Assembly: GCF_002993335.1 (NCBI RefSeq)
Contig: NZ_PVNS01000002.1
Coordinates: forward strand, 248,001 to 312,000
DNA: 64,000 nt
Reading direction: 5' to 3'
Source of the DNA: Alkalicoccus urumqiensis
GTDB lineage: Bacteria > Bacillota > Bacilli > Bacillales > Salisediminibacteriaceae
Positions within the stretch are counted from its first letter, which is position 1; every line of letters starts with the position of its first letter. The notes under the pieces were generated by a model. It had not been told where the DNA came from. It saw only the letters and a list, made by a program, of their open reading frames with translations, and made no database searches. The position numbers and the translations under genes were made by a program. Shown piece after piece: positions 43,735-51,265 of the stretch.

Positions 43735-43769
43735 GAGCCCCCCACCAATACCGGTGAGGGGCTCTTTTC
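43735..43769. terminator. Bidirectional terminator between serine hydrolase and acyltransferase genes
   Basis: GAGCCCCCCACC pairs with GGTGAGGGGCTC, one mismatch, followed by TTTT on the + strand and AGGTTTTT on the minus strand. Confidence 0.85.
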
Positions 43770-43798
43770 GCTTCATCGGGCCTCTGAACTTTTGATAC

Positions 43799-44863
43799 TT
43801 ACTCTGAAGGCTGCTTCTGGTAAGGTTTCCCGATCTGTCCGATGATCATGTAGCCGTATTTCCATTTGTTCACCCATTGGATGGTCAGAATGGAAGCGCC
43901 GAGGCTGAAAAAGAACAGGATCAGTATATACGTGAAACCGATCGGCACAGGCTGCAGCCGGAAAAAGAAATCGAGCAGAAAGATATAGAAGTAATGAAGC
44001 AGGTAGATGCCGAATGAGTACCGGCTGATAAATTCCAGGAACGGCGGCAGCTCTTTTAATCGGGAAGTGATATAGAAAAGAAAGAAGCTGCATACGAGCG
44101 TGTGAATGAGAATGTCTGTCCGCTTCGAGCTGTGGACCTCAATCAATCCGGTATGAAATAAAATAAGCAGCGCTGCACTTGTAAAAACCGGACCGGCGAT
44201 AAACCAGTGATGGTATTTTTGAATAAACGCGCGGAAATTTTCATAATACGTGCCCGCATAAAATCCGACGGTAAAGTAAAAAATCCATCCGAACATCGGC
44301 AGCCAGTAAAACCGCTCCCAGATATACTCTCCAAAAGGCAGGCTTTCCGGCGGCGGGGTGAAGTTAAAGACCATTAAGTAGCCGGCATTGATGATGAATG
44401 TCACCGTCAGGACAATCCACGGTTTCCATTTTCGCAGTCTGCGGTGGAACCACAAATGAAATAGATAAAATTGAAAGATAATGAGTATAAAATAGCCGTG
44501 GTAATCGCCGATAAACAGATTCAGTCCTATTTTTGCAAATCCGGCCCCGATTCCGTCTGCAAAAAATGGGATGGCGTAAAACACTCCCATAATATAAAAG
44601 GGAATCAATATGTAACGTAGACGTTTTTTTAAAAAATGGGATGGGAGCTCCCGGTTTTTATACGAATAGGCAATTAAAAATTCGGAAATGAATATAAACA
44701 TCGGTGTTCCGTAATAAAGAATCATTTGAATAGAATCAAAAAACAACGCGGAAAGCTCGCCCATCTCCCGGATCGTCATCGATTCGATTCCGATATGAAT
44801 GCTGTGCAGAAGAACAATGCTCAGGCAGCCGATGCTGCGGAGCATAAAAATCTCTTTGATCAA
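43799..44863 (-). CDS. Acyltransferase-3 family membrane protein (OafA/YrhL type)
   Basis: A 354-residue protein with about ten membrane helices. The N-terminal helix carries the family's conserved histidines in MLRSIGCLSIVLLHSIHIG. Acyltransferase-3 proteins O-acylate exopolysaccharide, teichoic acid, peptidoglycan or other surface sugars across the membrane; the substrate here is unknown. I set the start at TTG 44863, exactly 6 bases after AAAGGAGG; the open frame upstream includes that ribosome binding site and is not coding. Phase and hydrophobicity are uniform and no partner genes are nearby. Confidence 0.86.
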   Translation of the reverse strand: MIKEIFMLRSIGCLSIVLLHSIHIGIESMTIREMGELSALFFDSIQMILYYGTPMFIFISEFLIAYSYKNRELPSHFLKKRLRYILIPFYIMGVFYAIPFFADGIGAGFAKIGLNLFIGDYHGYFILIIFQFYLFHLWFHRRLRKWKPWIVLTVTFIINAGYLMVFNFTPPPESLPFGEYIWERFYWLPMFGWIFYFTVGFYAGTYYENFRAFIQKYHHWFIAGPVFTSAALLILFHTGLIEVHSSKRTDILIHTLVCSFFLFYITSRLKELPPFLEFISRYSFGIYLLHYFYIFLLDFFFRLQPVPIGFTYILILFFFSLGASILTIQWVNKWKYGYMIIGQIGKPYQKQPSE

Positions 44864-45027
44864 CGGAATCCTCCTTTCTGACAATGACCGGATATGCAGT
44901 AGTCAAAATCTAACATACCATATTTAAGAAGAGGGGAGAAGAGCGGTCCCGGGTAAGGGTTCGTCCAGCTACTTTCTGACTGAGAAGCAATATAAATGCT
45001 ATTAAATTATCTGAATAGTCGAAATCA

Positions 45028-45043
45028 TTGAATGCGTTTACAT
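45028..45043 (+). promoter_or_regulatory. Candidate catabolite-responsive element (cre)
   Basis: TTGAATGCGTTTACAT matches the CcpA site consensus WTGNNARCGNWWWCAW at 15 of 16 positions. It lies between the divergent acyltransferase and amt genes, about 115 bases upstream of the amt -10. The rest of the 44864-45098 gap shows nothing I can identify. Confidence 0.45.
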
Positions 45044-45098
45044 TGGCGCAGCGCCGCCGCCTGAGCAGAAAGGCCCCGTTCTGTGTGAAGAAATAGTC

Positions 45099-45115
45099 TG
45101 ACAGATAACCTTACA
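45099..45115 (+). promoter_or_regulatory. TnrA/GlnR-type nitrogen box upstream of amt
   Basis: TGACAGATAACCTTACA fits TGTNAN7TNACA with a single mismatch. Its centre is about 49 bases before the predicted transcription start, the position at which TnrA activates B. subtilis nrgAB. Confidence 0.58.
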
Positions 45116-45121
45116 GAGTAA

Positions 45122-45149
45122 TTGTTTCAGAAAATTCAGCCGGTATACT
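45122..45149 (+). promoter_or_regulatory. amt promoter
   Basis: TTGTTT, a 16-base spacer and TATACT. The weak -35 fits activation from the nitrogen box just upstream. Confidence 0.6.
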
Positions 45150-45210
45150 AAGGGTCATAGCAGTTGGCACATAAGCTGACAGCAAAAATTCTTAGGAGAG
45201 TGAAGCACAC

Positions 45211-46491
45211 ATGGAAATGGCACTTATGGATAACTTATGGGTTATTATCGGGTTTGTTCTAGTCCTACTGATGCAGGGAGGGTTCATTCTTCTGGAAGCC
45301 GGGTCGACCAGGATGAAAAACGCCGGCCACATCGCCGGTAAGACAATCTTTACTGTAGGAATCGCGTCTCTTGTATTCTGGGCTGTCGGGTTCGGATTTA
45401 TTTACGGGGAAGGTAATGGATTTATCGGAATGAGCGACTTCTTTTATGGAGACTATGCTTTTGACGGAGAAGGCCTTGCAGGGTCGGTGGACTTTATCTT
45501 CCAGCTCGCTTTCGCAGCGATCTCCCTGACAATTGCTTTTGGTGGCTTTGCAGAGCGTGCGAAGCTTTCCGCTTACGTTATCTTCGCGGTTCTGTTCTCT
45601 GCAGTCATCTATCCGGTCGTTGCACACTGGATCTGGGGCGGCGACGGCTGGCTTGCGGGTCTTGGAAAGCAGGACTTTGCCGGATCGACAGTCGTTCACT
45701 TGACGGGTGCTGCTGCCGCACTTGCAGCGACGCTCATTCTGAAGCCGCGTATCGGTAAATTCAACAATGACGGTTCTGCCAACGATATCGCAGGCCACAA
45801 CCAGGTATATACAGCACTCGGTGTTCTCGTCCTCTGGGTAGGCTGGTTCGGCTTTAACGGAGCGTCTACATTCGGAGTTGAAGGAGCATTCTTCGGCTAC
45901 GTGGCACTGACGACACAGCTTGCTGCAGCAGCCGGCGCCGTAGCGGCGATGCTGATCGTATCTGCCATGACCGGGAAAAACGATATTCCAACAATGCTGA
46001 ACGGTGCGCTTGCCGGTCTGGTAGCCATTACAGCTTCCACCGCTTTCGTAGCGCCGTGGGCAGCGGTAATCATCGGTGTGGTTGCCGGGTTCCTCGTACA
46101 CTTCAGTATGGTATTCTTTGAAAAAGCGAAAATTGATGATCCAATCTTCGCCCTGTCTGTTCACGGTATGGCCGGTATCTGGGGTACGCTTTCCACAGGG
46201 TTCTTTGCAACTCCGGAGCTTGCTGAAATGAACGGAGGCCTCGCCGGACTATTTTACGGCGGTGGATTCACACAGCTGGGCGTACAGTTCCTCGGTGTTG
46301 CATCCGGCGGTATCTATGCGTTTGTCGTATCCTTTGTTATCCTGAAAGTACTCGACAAAGTGCTCGGCGGACTGCGTGTTTCTGAAGAGGAAGAGCTTGT
46401 CGGTCTCGATATGAGTGAACACGGAAGCTACGGCTATCCGGAGAACATGCCGGAGGCTGCCGCAGCAAAAAATGAAAAGACAGGAGCCTGA
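45211..46491 (+). CDS. amt: Ammonium transporter (Amt/MEP/Rh family)
   Basis: A 426-residue channel-like protein with eleven predicted membrane helices. Family blocks are MQGGFILLEAGSTRMKNAGH, FGGFAERAKLSAY, the pore-histidine segments VVAHWIWGGDGW and ALSVHGMAGIWGT, and WVGWFGFNGAST. It takes up ammonium when nitrogen is scarce. ATG 45211 follows TAGGAG. A PII gene (glnK/nrgB) normally accompanies amt; here it is missing and a GlnD-like nucleotidyltransferase gene follows after only two bases, in the same operon. A nitrogen box precedes the promoter. Confidence 0.94.
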   Translation: MEMALMDNLWVIIGFVLVLLMQGGFILLEAGSTRMKNAGHIAGKTIFTVGIASLVFWAVGFGFIYGEGNGFIGMSDFFYGDYAFDGEGLAGSVDFIFQLAFAAISLTIAFGGFAERAKLSAYVIFAVLFSAVIYPVVAHWIWGGDGWLAGLGKQDFAGSTVVHLTGAAAALAATLILKPRIGKFNNDGSANDIAGHNQVYTALGVLVLWVGWFGFNGASTFGVEGAFFGYVALTTQLAAAAGAVAAMLIVSAMTGKNDIPTMLNGALAGLVAITASTAFVAPWAAVIIGVVAGFLVHFSMVFFEKAKIDDPIFALSVHGMAGIWGTLSTGFFATPELAEMNGGLAGLFYGGGFTQLGVQFLGVASGGIYAFVVSFVILKVLDKVLGGLRVSEEEELVGLDMSEHGSYGYPENMPEAAAAKNEKTGA

Positions 46492-46493
46492 TT

Positions 46494-47471
46494 ATGAGAA
46501 ACACATCCTCTCAAGATATTTCGTTTCTTGAAAACGAGTTATCCGCGGAGCGGTTTTCTGAATGCCGGACGCCGGATGAACTGAATGAACTGCACGATGA
46601 GCGGATGAAAAAAATAGTCGAACAGGCACTGTCACAGGTGGAAAGCGAGCAGGGTAATTGCCCTGCCCGCTTTCACGTGCTTGTCATGGGCAGCACCGGA
46701 AGACGGGAACAGGCCGTATTCAGCGACCAGGATCATGCTATCGTTTTCGAAGGTGGAACGGAGCACGCATCGTTTTTCCGTGCGCTCGGGGAGCGTTTTA
46801 CGGATTTGATGGAACAAGCAGGGTATGAACGGTGTGAAGGGAAAGTTATGGCGGAGGAGCCGAGATGGAATACGACCCTTACCGGCATGCACAGTCAGAT
46901 TCAGGACTGGCTTCACAAAGGGGACTGGGAATCGATCCGGTATGTACTCATTCTGTTCGATTCCAGGGTGCTTTTCGGACAGTCAGAGGCTGCTTCTGAG
47001 TTGAAGGAGACGATGTTTGCGACGACAAACGATCTTCCTCACATTCCGGAAAAAATTATGGAAAATACCGGTTTTCGAAAGAAGCGGCGGAATGTATTCG
47101 GCCAGATTCTGACGGATAACCGGGGGGAAGTCAATTTCAAAACGTCGATCTTATTTCCGTTCGTTAATGCTGCGCGTACAGCTGCGTATTTTGAAGAGGT
47201 GACAGAGGCGCCGACACTCTCAAGAATGAAAGCACTTGAACCTGTCATCCCATTTATGAAACATGCTGCTGCTTCTTTTGAAGAAGCGCTTGCTTTTCGT
47301 CATGAGAAAACGAAAACGGCTTCCTCGTACGATAGTATTCATCAGATTAAAATAAACAGCCTGAGCGCAAAGGAAAAAGAGGATGTGAAGCGGTGGATGA
47401 AGGATGGGAAACGGCTCATTCAGGAGGTCCGTTCCCACTACTCCTCTAAAGAAAGGACTTCGTCATCATGA
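46494..47471 (+). CDS. DUF294 nucleotidyltransferase-like protein (GlnD N-terminal-like)
   Basis: A 325-residue cytoplasmic protein. The nucleotidyltransferase fold is visible at about residues 62-90: VMGSTGRREQAVFSDQDHAIVF, the G-S-x-G-R and D-x-D pattern of GlnD/DUF294 enzymes. A helical C-terminal half (KTSILFPFVNAARTAAYFEE, about residues 215-320) matches the DUF294 C-terminal substrate-binding domain. The CBS pair found in many relatives is absent. GlnD uridylylates PII proteins; what this short form modifies is unknown. It sits directly between amt and a DnaQ-like exonuclease, overlapping the latter by 4 bases (ATGA). Confidence 0.85.
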   Translation: MRNTSSQDISFLENELSAERFSECRTPDELNELHDERMKKIVEQALSQVESEQGNCPARFHVLVMGSTGRREQAVFSDQDHAIVFEGGTEHASFFRALGERFTDLMEQAGYERCEGKVMAEEPRWNTTLTGMHSQIQDWLHKGDWESIRYVLILFDSRVLFGQSEAASELKETMFATTNDLPHIPEKIMENTGFRKKRRNVFGQILTDNRGEVNFKTSILFPFVNAARTAAYFEEVTEAPTLSRMKALEPVIPFMKHAAASFEEALAFRHEKTKTASSYDSIHQIKINSLSAKEKEDVKRWMKDGKRLIQEVRSHYSSKERTSSS

Positions 47472-48178
47472 ATGTCGTAGACAGATGGATGAAGCAGCTC
47501 GGCTCCCTTGCCGGCAGAGGCACTTACGATACGAAAGGCTCCCGTGACCCGAAAACGATCGCTTATGCCAGAAGACTTCAGCGGGCCGAAAAACGGCAGA
47601 AGCACCTGGATCTCCCGCTTGAGGACGTCCCGGTCGTCGTGTTTGATCTGGAGACAACCGGTTTTGCCCCTCGGAAAGGGGATACGATTTTATCCATCGG
47701 GGCTGTGAAAAAAACAGGGGAGGAATTTTATTCACCGGTGTATTCAGAAAGCCCGGTGCCGGAGGAAGTGCGTACACTCACCGGCATTACCGAAGAAGAA
47801 CTGAAAGAAGCGCCGCCTGCAGAGCAGGTGCTCACTGATTTTCTGTCGTTCATCCAGGGGACGACGCTCGTAGCACACCATGCGGCCCACGAACGGGCTT
47901 TTATGGATCACAGCCTGTGGACACTGTTCCGCATGAAGTTTGAACACCGCCTTCTCGACACATCGTTTCTAACCCATTTTATCCCCGAGACGAAAGGTGT
48001 CCATTCGCTGGATGACTGCCTCGATCAATTAAACCTCCCGCGGGGGACGAGACACCACGCATTAAACGATGCGAAAATGACGATGCATCTCTGGGAATGC
48101 GGTCTCGATAAAGTGAAACAGGAAGGCATCTATACGATGAGGGAGCTGTATCAGCGTGTAGCAGCAGAGAAGCACTGA
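47468..48178 (+). CDS. 3'-5' exonuclease, DnaQ-like (DEDDh)
   Basis: A 236-residue exonuclease of the DNA polymerase III epsilon family. Exo I is VVFDLETTGFAPRKGD near residue 58, with ExoII around LVAHHAAHERAFMD and ExoIII at HHALNDAKMTMHLW near residue 198, giving the full D-E-D-H-D set. The first ~45 residues are a basic extension (RDPKTIAYARRLQRAEKRQKH). Exonucleases of this type are frequent neighbours of DUF294 proteins in other bacteria. The substrate (DNA, RNA or small nucleotides) is open. Translation is coupled to the DUF294 gene by a 4-base overlap. Confidence 0.9.
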   Translation: MNVVDRWMKQLGSLAGRGTYDTKGSRDPKTIAYARRLQRAEKRQKHLDLPLEDVPVVVFDLETTGFAPRKGDTILSIGAVKKTGEEFYSPVYSESPVPEEVRTLTGITEEELKEAPPAEQVLTDFLSFIQGTTLVAHHAAHERAFMDHSLWTLFRMKFEHRLLDTSFLTHFIPETKGVHSLDDCLDQLNLPRGTRHHALNDAKMTMHLWECGLDKVKQEGIYTMRELYQRVAAEKH

Positions 48179-48199
48179 CTCTCCGGGTCGGTGCTTTTC
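48171..48199 (+). terminator. Terminator of the amt operon
   Basis: AGCACTGAC pairs with GTCGGTGCT (one G-T) over a 7-base loop, then TTTCT. The stem overlaps the exonuclease stop codon. Confidence 0.7.
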
Positions 48200-48208
48200 T
48201 GTTATACT
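48200..48208 (+). promoter_or_regulatory. Extended -10 promoter for the HAD phosphatase gene
   Basis: TGTTATACT, 34 bases before the TTG start at 48243 and immediately after the amt-operon terminator. Confidence 0.45.
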
Positions 48209-48242
48209 GAGTGAAAAAGAGACAGGAACGGAGGGCGCAGTT

Positions 48243-48896
48243 TTGGCAGATTACGCATTCATCACGGACTTTGACGGTACACTGACGCGGGAGGATTTTT
48301 ACTGGATGGTGATTCATACGTGCTGGCCGGAGGGGGAGAAGGAATACCACCACTGGCAGAACGGCGGGATGCAGGATGTTGATTTTCTTACGAAAGCGTT
48401 CCTGCAGATGAAAAACCGGCCGGCACCGCTTGAACAGTGGGTAAAGGAGATTCCTTATGATGAGACGGCCATCCCCTTTTTAAAAAAATTGGAGGCAGAA
48501 GGGATTCCCTGGTACATCGTCAGTGCCGGAGCGGATGTTTATATTCAACTGTTCTGTGAGATGCACGGTCTTCATCCGGAAGCGGTCTATGCAAACCGGG
48601 CTGAATTCCGGGATCAGCAGATCCAGCTGTTTCAGGATCCGGATGCGCCGTTTTACTCGGAGCGGTATGGTATAGACAAAAAGCTTGCTGTCCGCGCGGC
48701 GGCATCGTTTCATAAAAAGACGTGCTACTTCGGCGACAGCGGCCCGGATGCGCTCGCTGCCGGGGAGACAGATCTTCTGTTTGCCAGAGACCGTCTGCCG
48801 GACATATTGAAGGCGGAGGGGAAATCGTTTCATGAGGCAGATACATTTGAAGAAGCCGGCGCTGCATTAAAGGAAAAAGGGTGGCCGCTTGACTAA
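48243..48896 (+). CDS. HAD-IB family phosphatase, MtnX-like
   Basis: A 217-residue HAD hydrolase. Motif I is FITDFDGTLTREDF at residue 7, motif II is in WYIVSAGADVYI near residue 95 and motif IV is CYFGDSGPDALAA near residue 162. The DFDGT...DFYW opening and overall length are like MtnX/SerB-type phosphatases. No methionine-salvage genes are nearby, so MtnX activity is not supported by context. The start is TTG, 6 bases after GGAGGG. It is a single-gene unit. Confidence 0.82.
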   Translation: MADYAFITDFDGTLTREDFYWMVIHTCWPEGEKEYHHWQNGGMQDVDFLTKAFLQMKNRPAPLEQWVKEIPYDETAIPFLKKLEAEGIPWYIVSAGADVYIQLFCEMHGLHPEAVYANRAEFRDQQIQLFQDPDAPFYSERYGIDKKLAVRAAASFHKKTCYFGDSGPDALAAGETDLLFARDRLPDILKAEGKSFHEADTFEEAGAALKEKGWPLD

Positions 48897-49005
48897 AATT
48901 TACGGGTAACAGACTTTTCACAGAAATCACGTATCTGCAGGTGGTTTCAGACGTGCCGGATGTGATAAGATGTTGTAATAAACGTACGCAGAGGAGTTTT
49001 CACGA

Positions 49006-50268
49006 ATGGAAAGGACAGAATCAAAAGCAGTGTTTGTGAAAGATATTCTTCTTGCCCACCAGGCGTTAAAAGATGTTGTCGTCAAAACCCCGCTTCAGCG
49101 CGATGCCATCCTGTCGGAAAAATACGATGCGGATGTCTATTTAAAGCGCGAGGATCTGCAGGTGGTCCGCTCATTTAAGCTCCGCGGCGCCTACAATCTG
49201 ATGCAGAGTCTGACAGACCAGGATCTGCAGCGGGGTGTCGTCTGTGCAAGTGCCGGAAACCACGCCCAGGGAGTTGCTTACTCCTGCAAAGCACTCGGCG
49301 TGAGGGGGAAAATCTTTATGCCATCGACGACGCCGCGGCAGAAGGTGTCCCGTGTGGAATTTTTTGGAGAGCCGTTTGTCGATGTTATTTTGACCGGCGA
49401 CACATTTGATGATGCCTATGGAGAAGCTGTAAAGGCCTGTGATGAAGAAGGAATGAGCTTCATTCATCCTTTTGATGACGTCCGCACAATTGCCGGCCAG
49501 GGAACGGTCGGTATGGAAATTCTGGAGGATATCGATGTGCCCGTTTCCCACGTATTTATGAGTATCGGCGGAGGGGGACTCATCTCCGGAGTCGGATCCT
49601 ACTTTAAGGAGATTTCGCCGCAGTCCAAAATGATCGGCGTGGAACCGGCCGGCGCACCGAGCATGAAAACATCCATTGCTAATGGGGAAGTAACCCCGCT
49701 TGCCAAAGTGGACAAATTCGTCGACGGCGCCTCCGTTAAACGGGTGGGGGATACGTCGTTTGAAATTGCCCGCACGGTGATCGACGATATTACGCTTGTC
49801 GAAGAAGGACAGGTCTGTTCCACGATGCTGGATCTTTACAATGAAAATGCCATCGTCGCCGAACCGGCCGGGGCACTTCCTGTGTCTGCCCTGGAGCAGT
49901 ACAGAGAAGAAATTAAAGGGAAGACGGTCGTCGTTGTTCTGAGCGGTGGAAACAACGATATTGACCGGATGCAGGAAGTGAAGGAACGCTCGATGATCTA
50001 TCGCGGTCTGAAACACTATTTCATCGTTAATTTCCCACAGCGCGCCGGTGCACTGCGCGAATTTCTAATCGATGTCCTCGGTCCGGATGATGATATTACA
50101 CGGTTTGAGTATACGAAAAAGAACAACCGTGATAAAGGGCCGGTTCTCTGCGGCATTGAGCTGAAGTATCAGGAGGACTACGATTCCCTGATCGAGCGGA
50201 TGGATAACAAAGGATTCTCGTATATCGAGATCAACAAAGATGAAGATTTATTTAATTTATTAATTTGA
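49006..50268 (+). CDS. ilvA: Threonine ammonia-lyase (threonine dehydratase)
   Basis: A 420-residue PLP enzyme that converts threonine to 2-oxobutyrate, the first step of isoleucine synthesis. The PLP lysine is in VVRSFKLRGAYNLM near residue 59 and the phosphate loop is IGGGGLISGVGSYF near residue 186. After the catalytic domain there is one short ACT-like regulatory domain from about residue 335 (YFIVNFPQRAGALREFLIDVLG), the single-domain form of Bacillus IlvA. Biosynthetic rather than catabolic function is therefore likely. AGAGGAG precedes ATG. It is monocistronic and complements ilvE elsewhere in the window. Confidence 0.95.
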   Translation: MERTESKAVFVKDILLAHQALKDVVVKTPLQRDAILSEKYDADVYLKREDLQVVRSFKLRGAYNLMQSLTDQDLQRGVVCASAGNHAQGVAYSCKALGVRGKIFMPSTTPRQKVSRVEFFGEPFVDVILTGDTFDDAYGEAVKACDEEGMSFIHPFDDVRTIAGQGTVGMEILEDIDVPVSHVFMSIGGGGLISGVGSYFKEISPQSKMIGVEPAGAPSMKTSIANGEVTPLAKVDKFVDGASVKRVGDTSFEIARTVIDDITLVEEGQVCSTMLDLYNENAIVAEPAGALPVSALEQYREEIKGKTVVVVLSGGNNDIDRMQEVKERSMIYRGLKHYFIVNFPQRAGALREFLIDVLGPDDDITRFEYTKKNNRDKGPVLCGIELKYQEDYDSLIERMDNKGFSYIEINKDEDLFNLLI

Positions 50269-50283
50269 CCGGCTTCTTACTGA

Positions 50284-50319
50284 GGGTGACTCAAACAGAG
50301 CTTTTGAGCGCCCTTTTTG
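50284..50319 (+). terminator. Intrinsic terminator after ilvA
   Basis: GGGTGACTCAAA and TTTTGAGCGCCC pair around a short loop, then five T. Confidence 0.8.
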
Positions 50320-50347
50320 TATGGAAACAAAAAAAGGAGAAGATAGC

Positions 50348-51202
50348 ATGAACCGAAGAGATTTTACAGGACGAATCGTCACAGCAGACGTCATCAAAAT
50401 GACAAGGAGCGGATTCCATCTGAAGATTGATGATGAGTCCGTCATTTTAAAAGAGGAAGAAACGACAGGACCTGTCGGAAATACGGTGGATGTCTTTTTA
50501 TATGAAGCCAAGAACGGCAGCCTGGCAGTTTCCATGAAACATCCGGAAGTAACGACCACCTCCTACGACTGGGCTCAAGTAACGGATGCGGTTAACGCCG
50601 GTGTGTTTGTCGACATCGGTCTTCCGAAGGATATTCTCGTCTCCAAAGACGATCTTCCGGAGGAAAAAGAGCAGTGGCCTAAGCGGGGGGACAAGCTGTT
50701 TGTCACACTGGACCACGACCGCGCAGGCAGACTGAAAGCGATGCCGATCCGTGAAGATATGGTGCTTTCCGAACGGGACCGTGCAGAGCGCTCACTTCTC
50801 GGCCATGACGTTGCAGGAAACGTGTACGGATTTAATGAAGGCGGAGCCGTTATGATTACGACGGAGGGCGTCCGTGCGTTTCTTCATACTGCGGAACAGG
50901 AATTTGCACCAAGACTCGGTCAGCATCTCCATGTCCGGGTGATCGATGTGAAAGAAGACGGAACGATTAATGTTACGATGAAACCTGTCCGGACCGTGCG
51001 CCAGCAGGAAGATGCGGAAAAAATTATGGAAGTGCTGCAGAAGCGCGGTGGAAAAATGCCATTTACCGATAAATCCACGCCTGCAGAAATTGAGGCGCAG
51101 TTTCAAATGAGCAAGGCCGCGTTTAAGCGCGCCCTCGGTAAACTGATGAAAGAAGGAAAAGTACGTCAGGAGAGCGGCGGAACATTTCTGATTCAGGATT
51201 GA
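50348..51202 (+). CDS. cvfB: S1-domain RNA-binding protein CvfB (YitL)
   Basis: A 284-residue protein with tandem S1-type domains and a C-terminal winged helix. The N-terminal S1-like part covers about residues 1-65. The second contains SYDWAQVTDAVNAGVFVDIGLPKDILVSKDDLPE. A third follows with GNVYGFNEGGAVMITTEG, and the helix-turn-helix region is FQMSKAAFKRALGKLMKEGKV. Length and order match CvfB of Staphylococcus and YitL of Bacillus, an RNA-binding protein that affects virulence-factor and stress expression. I placed the start at ATG 50348 behind AAAGGAGA instead of an in-frame ATG nine codons upstream that overlaps that site. Confidence 0.9.
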   Translation: MNRRDFTGRIVTADVIKMTRSGFHLKIDDESVILKEEETTGPVGNTVDVFLYEAKNGSLAVSMKHPEVTTTSYDWAQVTDAVNAGVFVDIGLPKDILVSKDDLPEEKEQWPKRGDKLFVTLDHDRAGRLKAMPIREDMVLSERDRAERSLLGHDVAGNVYGFNEGGAVMITTEGVRAFLHTAEQEFAPRLGQHLHVRVIDVKEDGTINVTMKPVRTVRQQEDAEKIMEVLQKRGGKMPFTDKSTPAEIEAQFQMSKAAFKRALGKLMKEGKVRQESGGTFLIQD

Positions 51203-51227
51203 AAACATTTCGGAGTCCGGCTATAAT
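51199..51227 (+). promoter_or_regulatory. Sigma-A promoter for topB
   Basis: TTGAAA, a 17-base spacer and a perfect TATAAT, overlapping the last bases of cvfB and 38 bases before the topB start. Confidence 0.75.
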
Positions 51228-51265
51228 GGAAACAGACGTTCCTCTATAGGGAAAGGACGGATGTT

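Noticed and set aside
45265-46164. A 299-codon frame on the minus strand opposite amt
   Set aside because: It lies wholly antisense to a clear ammonium transporter, its cysteine- and arginine-rich translation is typical of a shadow frame, and it has no ribosome binding site.
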